A DNA stretch of 64,000 nt, taken from the NCBI GenBank assembly GCA_027886185.1, contig WOAB01000583.1, positions 7,564,001 through 7,628,000 on the forward strand, given 5' to 3'. The notes beneath the pieces were generated by a model, which was not told the DNA's origin, made no database searches, and saw nothing but the letters and a program-made list of their open reading frames with translations. The position numbers were made by a program, and so were the translations under genes. Source of the DNA: Rheum nobile (taxonomy: Eukaryota > Streptophyta > Magnoliopsida > Caryophyllales > Polygonaceae). This document shows positions 22,201-33,446 of the stretch, in pieces; position 1 is the first letter of the stretch, and each line of letters opens with the position of its first letter.

Positions 22201-23035
22201 TTAAATTACATCAAAATTCGTGTAATTTATCTTACCTACATGAAAAAACACAACTTTAACCAAAAGTACCGAACTAGAAAAGAGGCGAACTTGCAACTTA
22301 AATCAAAACTAGAGAATTAAATATGATAGATGCAACACTAAAACCACAAAAAGCACGAACTATACATACTTGAATAGCAGTTAAACCAAAAGTACCGAAC
22401 TAGAAAAGAGGCGAACTTGCAACTTAAATCAAAACTAGAGAATTAAATATGATAGATGCAACACTAAAACCACAAAAAGCACGAACTATACATACTTGAA
22501 TAGCAGTTAAACCAAGACTAAGGAATTAAATATAATGTGTGCAGGCAATATCGGTGAAAAGCATGAAAATTGAAAGCTTACAACTAATGGAGGCGACGGC
22601 AAGCAATATCGGTGACTGTCACCACGCACCAAAACTAAGGAACTAAAAGCATGAATTAATACTTGAATGGCGGTGGCGGCGGCAAGCAATATCGGTGACT
22701 GTCACCATGCACGAACTAAAGATTACAACTAATGGTGGCGGCAAGCACTGATATGATCGATCGATTGAATTAAATATGATAACGGCGGCGGAGCACGACG
22801 GAGGGCTAGCTCGAAGGCAGCGGTAGAGGTTGGAGACAATTGTGTAGCAGACAATTGAAAACTTACAATTAGGTTAATTAGATTAGGGATAGTTTACTCA
22901 TTAAAAAGTAAATAAATAAAAAATATTAAAAATATTAAAGAAGGGGTACACTTTTGGAAAGAGATTATGAAAAGAGGATTATTGGAGGATTCTTCTCAAT
23001 AAACAACCACCCAACTCACAAGAATTGGATGAAAA
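19291..23035 (+). repeat. Tandem copies of the MULE 2 right end plus flank
   Basis: CACTGAAATCTACTTTACGC begins units at 19291, 20626 and 22096 (spacings 1335 and 1470 bp). Each unit runs through the same noncoding DNA to the MULE end. Each also includes the target duplication and about 30 bp of outside sequence (CAACCACCCAACTCACAAGA, then ATTGGATG). Internal junctions read ATTGGATGCCAATCTAC; only the last copy goes on into ATTGGATGAAAATTACC. A partial unit lies before the copia insertion (14415-14823). Units 2 and 3 hold an extra tandem copy of a 125-bp block (for example 21296-21420 and 21421-21545). Short ORFs here (20088-20270, 22507-22689) are the same noncoding repeat read twice. Confidence 0.85.
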
Positions 23036-23735
23036 TTACCAAAATAATTACCTTCCTACAAGCCAATTAATATAGGGCGGAACTCATGGGTACTAAACTT
23101 TAGATCCGATCTTAAAATACTAAGATTCCACAATCTAAGATAGAGAGTCCGATCCGAATCTATTACTAAGATCTCTTATATAGAAAGTTTTGATTATGTG
23201 TTAATTTTTTAGAGTTTTTTTTTAAAAAGTTTAAATGGGTTCACCCTTTTCTATTTAGAGTTTATATTCCTTAATAGTAATTCTTAACCTATGCCCTTAG
23301 GGCATAGGTTAGAAAAACCGTTACTAAAATCTATTTATATCAGAATAATTTTGGATCTTAAAAGATCTCATAAGATCAATAAAATCTAATTATTATTCTA
23401 AGATTCGAGTGAGACCCTCACGTTGAACTTTTACGAGCTACTTACATCACGTGTGAGAGTCCAATTTGTCCAAATTTGGATCTTATAGGATCTCTCTTAT
23501 GCATTCATGCTCGAAATCCCAATATTTCACTTATAGGTGATAAAAACCCAAAGCAACCTTTATAGTGATTGTTCAAAATCTTCAAGTCTCAATTACACAT
23601 GTCTTAAATCCAACTACTTTTGAGAATTTAGTCTACAATGCTTGAGTTTTGGTGAGACATTAACCCCTTAAATCAATGTTCTAAATTTTAAAATTAATTT
23701 TTTTTTTAACTATTTTTATCATATAACGTTTATAT
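23007..23735. other. Noncoding DNA with a perfect 27-nt palindrome
   Basis: There is no gene. At 23285-23311 a perfect palindrome (TAACCTATGCCC, TTA, then the complement arm) stands alone. It resembles the fused ends of an inverted-repeat transposon, but no matching distal copy was found. Confidence 0.55.
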
Positions 23736-24212
23736 TAGGGGTGTGCAAATTCGGATCGGACCGGAAAATTGGACCGGACCGGACTGAAAATGCCCGGACC
23801 GGACCGGAGGAATCACGGTCCGGTCCCCGGTCCACATATTTGTAAAATTCCGGTCCGGTCCAAACCCGGCCGGTTTCCGGTCCGGACCGGATGGACCGGT
23901 TTTTTATTGTTTTTAATTTAATTTTATATATTAATATCTCATAATATTATTAAAAATTAATTTTTACTATAAATATAAATAAATAACAAAATATATTATC
24001 TAACATCATACACAATAGTTATAAAAATAGAAAAAATAATTAATTTTTCATTTATATAAAACTAAAAAATATATTTACCGGTCCAAGACCGGACCGGACC
24101 GAATCATACCGGTCCGGTCTCCGATCCAAGGTTTGAAAAAATTCCGGTCCATCGGACCGGACCTGACCGGAAAAAGCGATCCGGTCCGGTCTGGACCGGA
24201 TGCACAGCCTTA
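23736..24212. mobile_element. CCGGACCGG-rich hAT-like miniature element, 477 bp
   Basis: The ends are TAGGGGTGTGCA and, inverted, TAAGGCTGTGCA. The 8-bp duplication GTTTATAT flanks it (23728-23735 and 24213-24220), the hAT length. Arms full of GGACCGG/CCGGTCC enclose an AT-rich centre. It has no ORF and is a sister of 26760-27189. Confidence 0.85.
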
Positions 24213-24220
24213 GTTTATAT

Positions 24221-24916
24221 TTTATTATTAAATTAATTTTTATTTGTTTATAAAATTATAATTTTAAGACCCGACTCTACAAGTTTTCTAAAATTCGAGT
24301 CAACGTAACCTTGAGCGAAAGTATATATACAAGTTGCAGGAAACTTAACTAATCATCAATAATATTTTGGCCATGTTTATAGAATTCTAAAGGCTAATGT
24401 CAAACACAACGTAAGCTTACCTCAGGTGAAGTGGATCACTATTAACTAATATCGATAATAATTATTGTAAACTCTATATAATATCTGCATACATATATTT
24501 CTCTTGGTTAAATTACGTACGTTAGCACGTTAACTAGCTAACCTTAGCAAATATCCTTTTAGATGTTTTTGATGAGCTAGTATGTTTTTTCTTGATTAAA
24601 GAAAGAAAAGGTTTTTAAAATTGACGCGGATAGAATAAAAATAACCCTCTCAACGGAATTGTTATATGTGGGTTGTTTCCTATATATTCATTGAGTTTTT
24701 CCGACTCTCGACTTTTTACAAGTCATTTTGTTTTTTACTCTTTTGTGTTGAAGATTCAAGAATTCAAATTTAATATCTCAAATTATATAGCGTTCAACCC
24801 TTACCTACTAATTAAGTACTGATCCAAATTACCTGTATATTACAAAGTTAATTAATTTCACTCCTTTTGTCAATATAGTTCAGTTCCATATGATAGATAA
24901 ATTGTAATGAAAGAAC
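24221..24916. other. AT-rich intergenic DNA
   Basis: I see no gene, repeat or conserved site in this stretch beyond simple AT-richness. Confidence 0.5.
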
Positions 24917-25161
24917 TGTCAAAGATTTAAAAACTAAATGTATGGTTAAAAATTTCCCCGCCTTCTCATTGAATTATAATGGAAATCTATACAAGTTTCG
25001 GCTTGGAGCAAAGGCTATAAAAGGTATACAACGGATATCATATGGACAAATTTATCTAATAGATGGAAACTTTATCATTTCAGTACGTGGATTAAGGATA
25101 CCCAACATGTCAAGTAGATCGAAGCTGGAATTGTTGTTTGCCAAGTGTCTTTGTAAATATA

Positions 25162-26590
25162 TTAATTTGCTGGTTCGTTATCAGTCTGTATATGTTGGGT
25201 GGCAATCTGACCTGTCTGAATTAAGTCACTCACAAAGTACCAATCAATCTCAATATGTTTTGTACACTCATGGAAGACTGGGTTTGCAACAATGTGTATA
25301 GATGTCTGAGTATCACAAAAAGTCGCATAGGTGTAGAATGGCCGACACCAAGGGACCGCAACAAAGATTTGAGCCAAACGAGCTCACAATAGGCGGCTGC
25401 CATGGACCTATATTCGACCTCAGCAAAGGGACGTAAAACAATTGCCTCTTTGTTAGTCTTCCAGGAAATAGGAGAGCAACCAAGTGTGGCAAAATTGCCA
25501 ATGATTGCATCTAGTGATCGAACAAGCACCCCAATCTGAGTCATAGAAGCAGTTATCTGTAGATCACTCTAAGCTGATAGAAGTAGACTGGATGTCCTTT
25601 GAGGTAATGAAGCACACGTTGAGCAACCTACTAGTGTGCTTGAAATGGTGATTGCATAAAATGAGCCAGATTATGAACAAAGTAGCAAATTTTTGTCCTA
25701 GTGATAGTCAGAAATATAAGGCACCCAATTAGACATCGGTATCTATCAGGGAACTCGTATGGCAGGTTGTCTACACAGGCCAGCAGGTAAAGTTGCTCCA
25801 TTGGGGAAGTTGGTGGGCTTTGCAATGAGCAAACCGACTTCAGAAAGTATGTCAAGCATATACTTGCATTGAGAAACAAACAAACCAGATGAACTCCAAA
25901 TAATCTCAATGCCTAAGAAGTACTTTAGTGTACCCAAATCCTTCATATAGAAAAACAAACTCAAGTATTTCTTGAAGCGAATAATGGTTGTAGAGTCATT
26001 ACCCACAATAATCAAATCATCGACATAGATGAGGACCTAAAGGGTGACATAATTGTGGGTAAAGGAGAACAGAGAGTAATAAACTTTACTCTGTTGAAAG
26101 CCGAAAAATCCTCAAAGTTGTAGTGAGCTTCACGAACAGTTTCGCGGGGCTTGTCTTAGGCCGTACATGGACTTCTTCAAGTGACAAACTTGTCCTAGAG
26201 CAGCGTTTGTGTAGCCCAAGGAAGTTTCATGTAGACTTCCTCAAAAAGATCTTTATGATGAAAAGCATTGTGAACGTCCATATGATGAAGTTTCCAGCCT
26301 TTGATAGAAGCAACCAATTGAAACAATCGGACAAAGGCTATATTGGCAACTAGAGTAAATGTCTCGGTAAAGTCAACTCCCTCAACCTGCTTATTGCCAA
26401 GGACTGCCAGACAAGCCATATGACGTTCAATTGAACCATCAGAGTCGTATTTGATGCGAAAAACCACTTAAAACTAATAGTAGCCTTTCTGGAGGAAGTG
26501 TTGAAAGAACCCAAGTGTGATTTCGCTCAAGAGCATCAATTTGTTCTTTCATAGCAGCTTGCAAGTAAGGATCATGAGCAGCCTCAGAGT
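25162..26590 (-). pseudogene. pol: Copia reverse transcriptase and RNase H remnant
   Basis: From 26590 down, the minus frames give AAMKEQIDALERNHTW, FRIKYDSDGSIERHMA, VEGVDFTETFTLVANIAFVR, KLHHMDVHNAFHHKDL (the LDVNNAFLHG site, with a changed residue), DLGTLKYFLGIEI, and RNase H phrases AEVEYRSMAAAYCELVWL and DNEPANLF. Several frameshifts and stops separate them. These are conserved plant copia blocks in the correct order; the gene is nonfunctional. Confidence 0.85.
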
Positions 26591-26759
26591 ATGATGTGGG
26601 CTCACGGCCCACTGTCACTACAACTAAGAAATTTCAATGCAAAACTGAAAAACTAATACATGAGACGTAAGGAGCAATAGGATAGTTAGTACCTAAGGGC
26701 AATGACGTGGCATTGGGTGGTGATGAGGCAGGGGGTATCGGGTGTATGAGTTGTCTGAC

Positions 26760-27189
26760 TAGCGCTGTGCATCCGGTCCAGACCGGACCGGATTTTTTAC
26801 AATCCTTGGACCGGAGATCGGACCAGACCAATATAATTCGGTCCGGTCCGATCTTGGACCGGTAAATGTTTTAATTTTTTGTTTTATATAAATTAAATTT
26901 TAATTATTTTTCCTTTTTTTATAACTATTGTGTATAATATTAGACAATATATTTTGTTATTAATTTATATTTATAATAGAAACTAATTTTTAATAGTGTT
27001 ATGAGATATTAATATATTATATATAATTAAAAATAATAAAAAACCGGTCCATCCGGTCCGAACCGGAAACCGGTCGGGTTTGGACCGGATCGGACCAGAA
27101 TTTTAGAAATATATGGACCGGGGACCGGACCGTAATTCGCCCGGTCCGGACATTTTCGGTCCGGTCCGGTCCGAATCTGCACACCCCTA
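26760..27189. mobile_element. CCGGACCGG-rich hAT-like miniature element, 430 bp, nested in the copia remnant
   Basis: A perfect 8-bp duplication, TGTCTGAC, flanks it (26752-26759 and 27190-27197). Ends TAGCGCTGTGCA and TGCACACCCCTA are inverted relatives. It is the same family as 23736-24212 in opposite orientation. It interrupts the copia integrase-RT linker, so it is younger than that element. Confidence 0.88.
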
Positions 27190-27243
27190 TGTCTGACATA
27201 CATAGTCGCAGAACTTAACCAGAGATTGTGTGACCTTGGTCCT

Positions 27244-27923
27244 CTAGTGAATTGTGGAAGGAGGCGGTGTGGCATCAGAATCGGGCGTGCCTATGTTAGG
27301 TTGATCTGACGTTGATTCTGAGCTTGGTTCAGTGGAGGGAGGCGGTGGTGCCGATGAGGAGGCGCTCTCCCTCACGTCAGAAACCGGAATTGGATCTGGC
27401 AAGTCGTCGAACGCCGCTGGGTGAGGCGCAAAAGGGGTGGTCGTTGGCGGAGGGTTGACTGGGTAGCCTACAGGAAGCAATCCTCACAAAAAACAACGTC
27501 TCTGCTTGTAAAAATAACCATGATCTTAAGATCATAAGCTTGTTACATTTTTTGGGTATTTGAGGGGCAAAGCAAAGACACCCAAATACCTAGAATTAAT
27601 CATATAGAGGCACCCAGCCGTATAGAAGCTCGTATGGAGTACGACCATGTAGTAATGGAGTTGGGGTCCGATTGATCAGATATGATGTTCCCCCATGCCA
27701 ATCATTGTCCTCGAACAGATGTCCTGTAATAGACAAAGTTTTCGGTTAAAAGAACTAGGAATTGAAGAGAACTAGTTTATCTTATAAACGACAATAGATT
27801 GCAATGCAAATTTGAAATATATAAGACATTAGAGATTAATAAAGAGCCAAAATGAAGGCTTTCTTGTCGGATCGCAAAGGAGATATTTCCGCCAGGCAAG
27901 AAAACAAAAATAGAATCATCATC

Positions 27924-27954
<31 letters not shown>

Positions 27955-27990
27955 TCATGAAGTTGATCCTTGACACCAGTCACGTGATAG
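27244..27990 (-). pseudogene. Copia protease and integrase fragments
   Basis: The stretch at 27990-27777 reads ILDTRASYHVTGVKDQLHD and ends VLYISNLHCNLLSFIR, which is the copia protease with the DTGAS active site changed to DTRAS and a (GTT)n expansion coding for valines. 27700-27580 gives SYLINRTPTPLLHGRTPYEL, the end of the integrase catalytic region. 27480-27244 is the Pro/Ser-rich integrase-RT linker. The central integrase is deleted. Confidence 0.75.
27918..27954 (+). repeat. (CAA)n microsatellite
   Basis: About a dozen ACA/CAA triplets lie within the protease remnant. Confidence 0.9.
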
Positions 27991-28609
27991 GATGCCCTGG
28001 TGTCAAGAATCTAAGGTTACATTGGCTTTCCAGAAAAACTAATCAATTCCAGAAAAAGAATGTAACTCGTTGAATAGATGAACCACAGTATACCACCGAT
28101 CATTAGAAGGAGCAAGTCCAAATGTACAACCACAACCAACAAGGGAGGAGTGGTGGTCATGGTGAACGACCGGTGATAAGGCAACAAGGGAGGAGTGGTT
28201 GAAAGGTGGTTGACGACAACACTAGAGGTCCAACGATCGTGAGAAATGAAAAAATAATTAGAAATTAAGGTTGTGTTTAAGAATACGCTCTGATACCATG
28301 TGAAAGATTTGAAAAATAAATATTTGGGCAAAATTTCCCTTGCCTTCTCATTAAATAATGATGTGAATTTATACAAATTTAGAACTTGGACGTCAATCAA
28401 AGGATATAAAAAAATATACAAAAGATATTATATGAACAAATTTATCTTATAGATGAAAAATCTATCATTAAAATCATTACGCATAATATGTAAGTAATTG
28501 CTAGCAAAAAAACTACCAGTCATGACAAAAAAGAAGGGATATATGTCAGTCACAAACACTCCAATAAGGAGTAGTTTTAATGTTAAAACTTTTTATGAAA
28601 CAAAAATTG

Positions 28610-31259
28610 CTTAAATCCCTATACCAAATCGTCTAAAAGTAAATTACACAACTAACTTTGAACAATTGAAATCTGCAGAAATTAAACTTAAAGATTTACA
28701 AACAGCCCATCTCCGTGACTTTACAAATGTTAGTATTTCTACTAAATATAAAAGGCACCTCATTAGGTATATAACAACTTCTAGAATTTCAACATAATTT
28801 CTAGAAACAACATACAAAAACTAAACATTTAACTAATTTAGACAAAAATACTAAATATTATCAAACGGTTTTGTAAATTAGAACCTACAAACAAAAAATC
28901 TTTTCCTTTCAATCTCAAAGCAGTTTTGTCTTTCATAATCATCATGAAATCAAGAATGCAATCTCTGATGAACTAAAAACTCGATTTATGAAAAATACAC
29001 CTAATACTACAACCCAAAATGACTTATCCATTATCCCTCTCTTATTACTCATGAAAACAACTCAATGCTTTTGAGAAAACCTATGCACTTGAAATTAAAC
29101 AGATTGTATTTAATCTACCTAAAAATATAACTCCTGGCCCTGACGGATTCACAACTAAAATTTATCAATCATATTGCCATATTGTTGGAAAATTTTAAAA
29201 GCATGTGCGCACTCGTTCATTACCTTCATTCCTAAAGTTGATAACGCCCTCACTATTAACCATTTTTTGCCATGTTTTCCAATGACTCAAAGTTCTACTA
29301 CCCCGTCTCATCAGTCCCCTCCAAGGAGCTTTTGTTGAAGGCTATCTAATTCAATATAACATTCTAATAGCCCATGAATGTTTCCATTCTTTCCATGCTA
29401 AGAAAAAAAAAAGGAAAAAATGGGTGGATGACCCTTAAACTTGATATGAAAAAATCATATGATAAATTGGACTGGAATTTCATTACACAAGCCCTTCTCA
29501 AATTTAGCTTTGCCCCTAAATGGGTTTAACTTCTTATGAAATGCATAACCCCCACATGCTTTTCTGCTTTAGTAAATAATGAACCAAGAAACATCTTTAG
29601 GCATGCTTGTGGTCTTTGTCAAGGAGATCCAATTGCACCCTTTATTTTCATTCTTTCCATGGAATTCTTGTCCCGAACCCTCACCTTCGAATCCCAACAA
29701 CAAAACCGCAAGGTTGGTATACAATAACTAGAAATGATACGTGTATTCATTTCCCTACCTTTCCTTTTGATACTATAATTCTTGCTAATGCTTCTCATTC
29801 AAACATGTTGTATATCAAAAATATACTTTGCAATTTTACCCTCAAGTCTGGCCTGGCAATTAACTTTCACAAACGTACTTTTCAAATTTCCTCAAATTTA
29901 ACAACTCAGCAAACTACCTCCCTTGCATTTGTGTTAAACATTCAGGTTACAAGATCTATGGAAAAATATCTTAGAATCCCTAGTTTTGGAGGACGAGTGA
30001 AAAAAGAATTATCTGACTCCCTACTAAGCCTTAATAAACAACTTTCCAAATGAAAAGCAAAAACACTTTCACAAGAAGGACTATCAATACTTATCCAGGT
30101 AAATCTTCTCTCCAAGGTTAATCATTTGATGTAAAGTTTCATGTTACCTTCAACAGTGTGCAATGAAAATAAGATTAATAAAGATATTTTTTGGAACAAA
30201 TCAAACACAAACTATCGTTCCCTTATTAGTTGGGATAACATATGCCGTCCGAAATCCCAAGGGGGTCTTGGCCTTCACAAGGTTAGAAATATGAACAAAT
30301 CTCTCTAAATGAAACTTTTTTGTGAAAATTACTTGTTAAACCAGATAGTATGTGGGTTCGACTCATTACTAAAAGTATTTAGCTTCATCTGATGTTTTTT
30401 TCTTACAAGAAAAAGGCTAAAAAATCTTGGCAATTCTCTCGACTCCTTCATATTCGCGATATCTTTATTAATCTTATTTTTCATTGCACACTGTTGAAGG
30501 TAACATGAAACTTTGCATCAAATAATTAACCTTGGAGAGAAGATTTTCCTGGATAAGTATTGATAACTGGATTTTTTTTACTCAAATTTTTTTTGCCTCG
30601 ATAAGTTGGAAATGGCAACTCCATAAATTTTTTGACTGATAACTGGATTCCTTACTGCGATCTCCTTCCTTATTTTGACAACATTGATATTTCTCTAAAA
30701 GTCTCTCATTTTATTACCCCTGATCATCAATGGGATATTCAACAATTAAAAAACCTACTCCCATCATATATTATTCCTAAAATTTTGAATATTCATATCC
30801 CCTCAACTCCGATAGAGGATCGTATTGTTTGGAAACTATCCTCTTACAATAACCTTCCCATTAAATCTGCTAGATGCCTATCCCAATCGAGTTCTCCCAC
30901 CACTAATTATGACTCTTACTCTTGGATTGGTAAATTAAATGTTCCCCTAAAAATACAGAATTTCTTATGGAAGGAACTTTCTGATTGTTTACCTACGACT
31001 GAACGCCTATATCGCAACTTCTCTAGAGTTCCTGCTCAATGCAATTTGTGTAATACTGATAATGAAGATCTTGAACATTTTTTTTACTTGTCCCTATACC
31101 CAAAATATGATTCAATTTCTTGAATCACGCCTTAATCAAACTTTTTTGTATCCAAAATACATCAGATTTCATTACCGATTTAAACTATTTTAAAACATCT
31201 AATGTCTCACATGAACGTGTATTTTTCTTATGGTGGATGATTTAGAAACAAAGGAATTC
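28610..31259 (+). pseudogene. L1-type LINE reverse-transcriptase remnant
   Basis: Plus-strand fragments appear in L1 order: ITPGPDGFTTKIYQSYC (about 29120-29175), WMTLKLDMKKSYDKLDW (about 29425-29475), CGLCQGDPIAPFIFILSMEF (about 29610-29670) and FPFDTIILANASHSNMLYIK, where the usual FADD catalytic motif is lost (about 29763-29822). The zf-RVT-like C-terminal domain follows (IVWKLSSYNNLPIKSAR ... CNLCNTDNEDLEHFF, 30820-31085). Frames are broken repeatedly. The 3' end is cut by the element starting at 31267. Confidence 0.85.
30081..30566. repeat. Inverted duplication of 86 bp within the LINE
   Basis: 30081-30167 is repeated in inverted orientation at 30481-30566 with about four mismatches, separated by about 310 bp. 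The inverted copy interrupts the LINE reading order, which resumes near 30630. Confidence 0.85.
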
Positions 31260-31271
31260 CTTAATCATTTA

Positions 31272-31640
31272 GTGTCTTTTTTAGGGACAGTTGTTTAACA
31301 ATACTTTCTCTCTAGGGACAATTGGAAATTGTCTCTTTAGGGATAGTTTCCAACTGTCCCCATACGCTTCTTGAAGTGCCTCTTTAGGGACAGTTGTCCC
31401 CAAAGTCATTTTGGAAGTGTCTTTTTTCAGGGACAGTTGTTCAACAATACTTTTTCTTTTGGGACAGTTGGAAATTGTCCGAAAGGCTTCTTTGAAGTGC
31501 CTTTATTGGGAGAGTTGTCCCCAGATGTCTCTTGGAAGTGGGGGCAGTTGTTTAACTACATTGTGTCTCTAGGGACAGTTGGAAATTATATCTTTAGAGT
31601 CCGTTGGAAACTGTCCCCAAGGTCCATCCTCTTTAACAGC
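31272..31640 (+). repeat. Left inverted terminal region, GGGACAGTT arrays
   Basis: Repeats of roughly 150 bp include TTTAGGGACAGTTG, TTTAACAATACTTTCTC and CTTCTTGAAGTGCC. The complement of 52311-52775 contains the same units in the same order (AGTGTCTTTTTTAGGGACAG at both outer edges). Confidence 0.8.
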
Positions 31641-32057
31641 AGTTACAGGAACACTCTGCAGCAGCAAACCGTATGTAATAGCAACGGCCTTCTTGCAATC
31701 GCAGATCCTGCTTTTGTAGAGGGGAAACAAATTTTGAAAATATAACAAAGTTGAAGGCCTATTGCCTGTAATTTGAATGGAGAACCAAAGGCCTACAGTG
31801 CGCTAGCACATGGCAAGGATGAAATCGAGTCCGATCCCGATCGAACACGGATTGAGGGCAGACTACCGCAGATCCACAATTGTTTCTTCTTATAGGGCGG
31901 GGGAGCAGCATCAGACCTGTCGATCTGTTGAATTTGCGGCATTCAAGGTCGGAGGACTTCATTGGAGATAGATCGACGCGGGAGGAAGATGACGACAGGG
32001 GTGAAGAGTTGTTGCTTCTTACAATCGGCTTTATAGGAGAGAGAATAGCTCGTCCGG

Positions 32058-32480
32058 TTGGTCCTCAAAGGCCTCCATCTCGGCGGCGTCTTCTCCCCGG
32101 ACACACTCACCGCCCTCGACCAACTCAGGGTGTTGAGTCTGAAGAACAACTTGCTCTCCGGCCCCATCCCTGACCTCTCCGGCCTCCTCAACCTCAAGAT
32201 TCGCTTCCTTGACCACAACTCCTTCTCCGACGCCTTTCCCCCATCGATCTCCTCCCTCCACCGCCTCCGGACTCTCGATTTGTCCTACAACAACTTCACC
32301 GGTTTGCTCCCCGCATGGATTGCAAACCTCGATCGGCTCGATTCTCTCCGGCTCGACTTCAACCGGTTCAACGGCTCAGTTCCGCCGCTCAACCAGTCAA
32401 CGCTGTTGACCTTCAATGTCTCTGGCAACAACCTCTTCGGCCCCATTCTTGTCACCCCCGTTCTCGAGAAATTCGGTTGT
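32058..32480 (+). pseudogene. LRR receptor-like kinase fragment (captured)
   Basis: The frame reads LVLKGLHLGGVFSPDTL, then leucine-rich repeats LRVLSLKNNLLSGPIPDL, HRLRTLDLSYNNFTGLLP, LDSLRLDFNRFNGSVPPL and TFNVSGNNLFG, ending VLEKFG. This resembles the N-terminal LRR part of plant inactive-type receptor kinases. No signal peptide, membrane span or kinase follows; after 32480 the frame turns into unrelated Arg-rich sequence. It is a captured piece, not a gene. Confidence 0.8.
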
Positions 32481-32971
32481 TCTTCGCAGCGGCGACGGAT
32501 GCGAAGATGTTCTTCTCCTCGTCAGTGTAGTCGCGGCCGAAAGAGATGTTGGGACTCAGCCATCCGTAGGCCGAAAAAGCGGCAGAAGGACAGTCGAGGA
32601 AACTTTCAGGTGGAACTCTGATCATGTTTACGCAGGCGGAAGCCATTTTCGGCGGTCATGCAACGATCAAGAGGATCTAGATTGGGAAACACGAACGGCG
32701 ATCTGCGTTAGGGTTGCGAAAGGTGTTAAAGAGGGGGTGAAATGGTGAATGAAGGAATTTCTCAAAGAACGGGAAGAGGAAGGAGTGGGCGCGTACCGGC
32801 TTTGCTATGTTGATCGAGGGGGAGAGGGATCCAGATCTAGGGGAGCGGGATCCAGATCAGGAAACCAGAGTATGTGAAGTGGGAGGAGAGAGGGCGTGTG
32901 GAGGGAGCTTAATGATCTAGGGGGTCATGCGGCTGATATTCATAATTTGGACCCTAAATTTTCTATTCAAG

Positions 32972-33045
32972 CCCTCTTAAGGGGTCATTTATCCTAAGCA
33001 CGGATTTTTTTAACCGTCCTTAGGTATATGACCCCTTAAGAGGGG
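32972..33045. repeat. Hairpin-forming inverted repeat, 32-bp arms
   Basis: CCCTCTTAAGGGGTCAT at 32972 pairs with ATGACCCCTTAAGAGGGG at 33028-33045. Whole arms (32972-33003 and 33014-33045) match at about 28 of 32 positions around a 10-bp T-rich loop. It lies between the LRR and FabZ fragments and may mark a small inserted MITE or a capture junction. Confidence 0.75.
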
Positions 33046-33446
33046 TAAAATAACAGATTTGTACTGTAAATTTGATTAACAGCCGCTTGACCCGTAGGTC
33101 ACCATCCAGCGCTAACTAGTTCAAGTATGATCGATTTCTTCTGCTTCTCTTCCAAAATTCCGCGTGGGTTTGTAGTTTCGATTTCGACTTCCTTTTCCTA
33201 TTGCGTTCGTCGCTAACTAGTTCAAGTATGATCGATCGTGTGCAATTTGTGTTTGAACTAGTTCCTTTCTTTTGACGATCGTGTATGAGATGACGAGTTT
33301 TCTCTCTTCTGTTCTCTGTGCAAAGGTTTTCGTCACCATCTTCAGTCTATGCGTCGATTTTATGGATTTTTTTGTGAAATTTCTTCTCAATTGTCAATAT
33401 CTCTGATATGATGGTGTTATACTAGCGTGATCAGTTCATTAATTTT

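Larger units (their letters stand above)
12820..22997. mobile_element. Mutator-like element 2, non-autonomous, with nested copia element
   Basis: A perfect 9-bp direct repeat, AATAAACAA, flanks the element at 12811-12819 and 22998-23006. The ends are inverted: 12820 onward (GGGAAAAAAGCATAAATAGA ... CATTTTCATTAAGGAGTTCC) matches the complement of DNA ending at 22997 (GAGAAGAATCCTCC ... TCTTTTCATAATCTC), best in the block TTTTCAT..TTCCAAAA..TACCC. The only coding trace is an Ulp1 remnant at 14053-14253; no transposase is seen. The interior is filled with short motifs around TACACGAAAT/ATTTTAGTGTAA on both strands. A copia element splits it at 14824-19290, and its right end is tandemly multiplied (19291-23035). 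Confidence 0.8.
24917..28481 (-). mobile_element. Old, internally deleted Ty1/copia element
   Basis: Two diverged LTR-like repeats of about 170-180 bp (24917-25087 and 28299-28481, both starting TGT(C/G)AAAGATTT) enclose minus-strand copia fragments. The primer site TGGTATCAGAGCG abuts the right copy (complement of 28286-28298). The order on the minus strand is protease remnant, integrase C-terminal piece, linker, reverse transcriptase, RNase H. Gag and the integrase core are absent. No target duplication was found. LTR divergence and many stops indicate age. Confidence 0.75.

Noticed and set aside
32452..32646. Minus-strand ORF MASACVNMIRVPPESFLDCP onward, next to the LRR fragment
   Set aside because: It has a plausible protein-like composition and might be a fourth captured fragment, but I could not match it to any family and it overlaps the LRR fragment's end.
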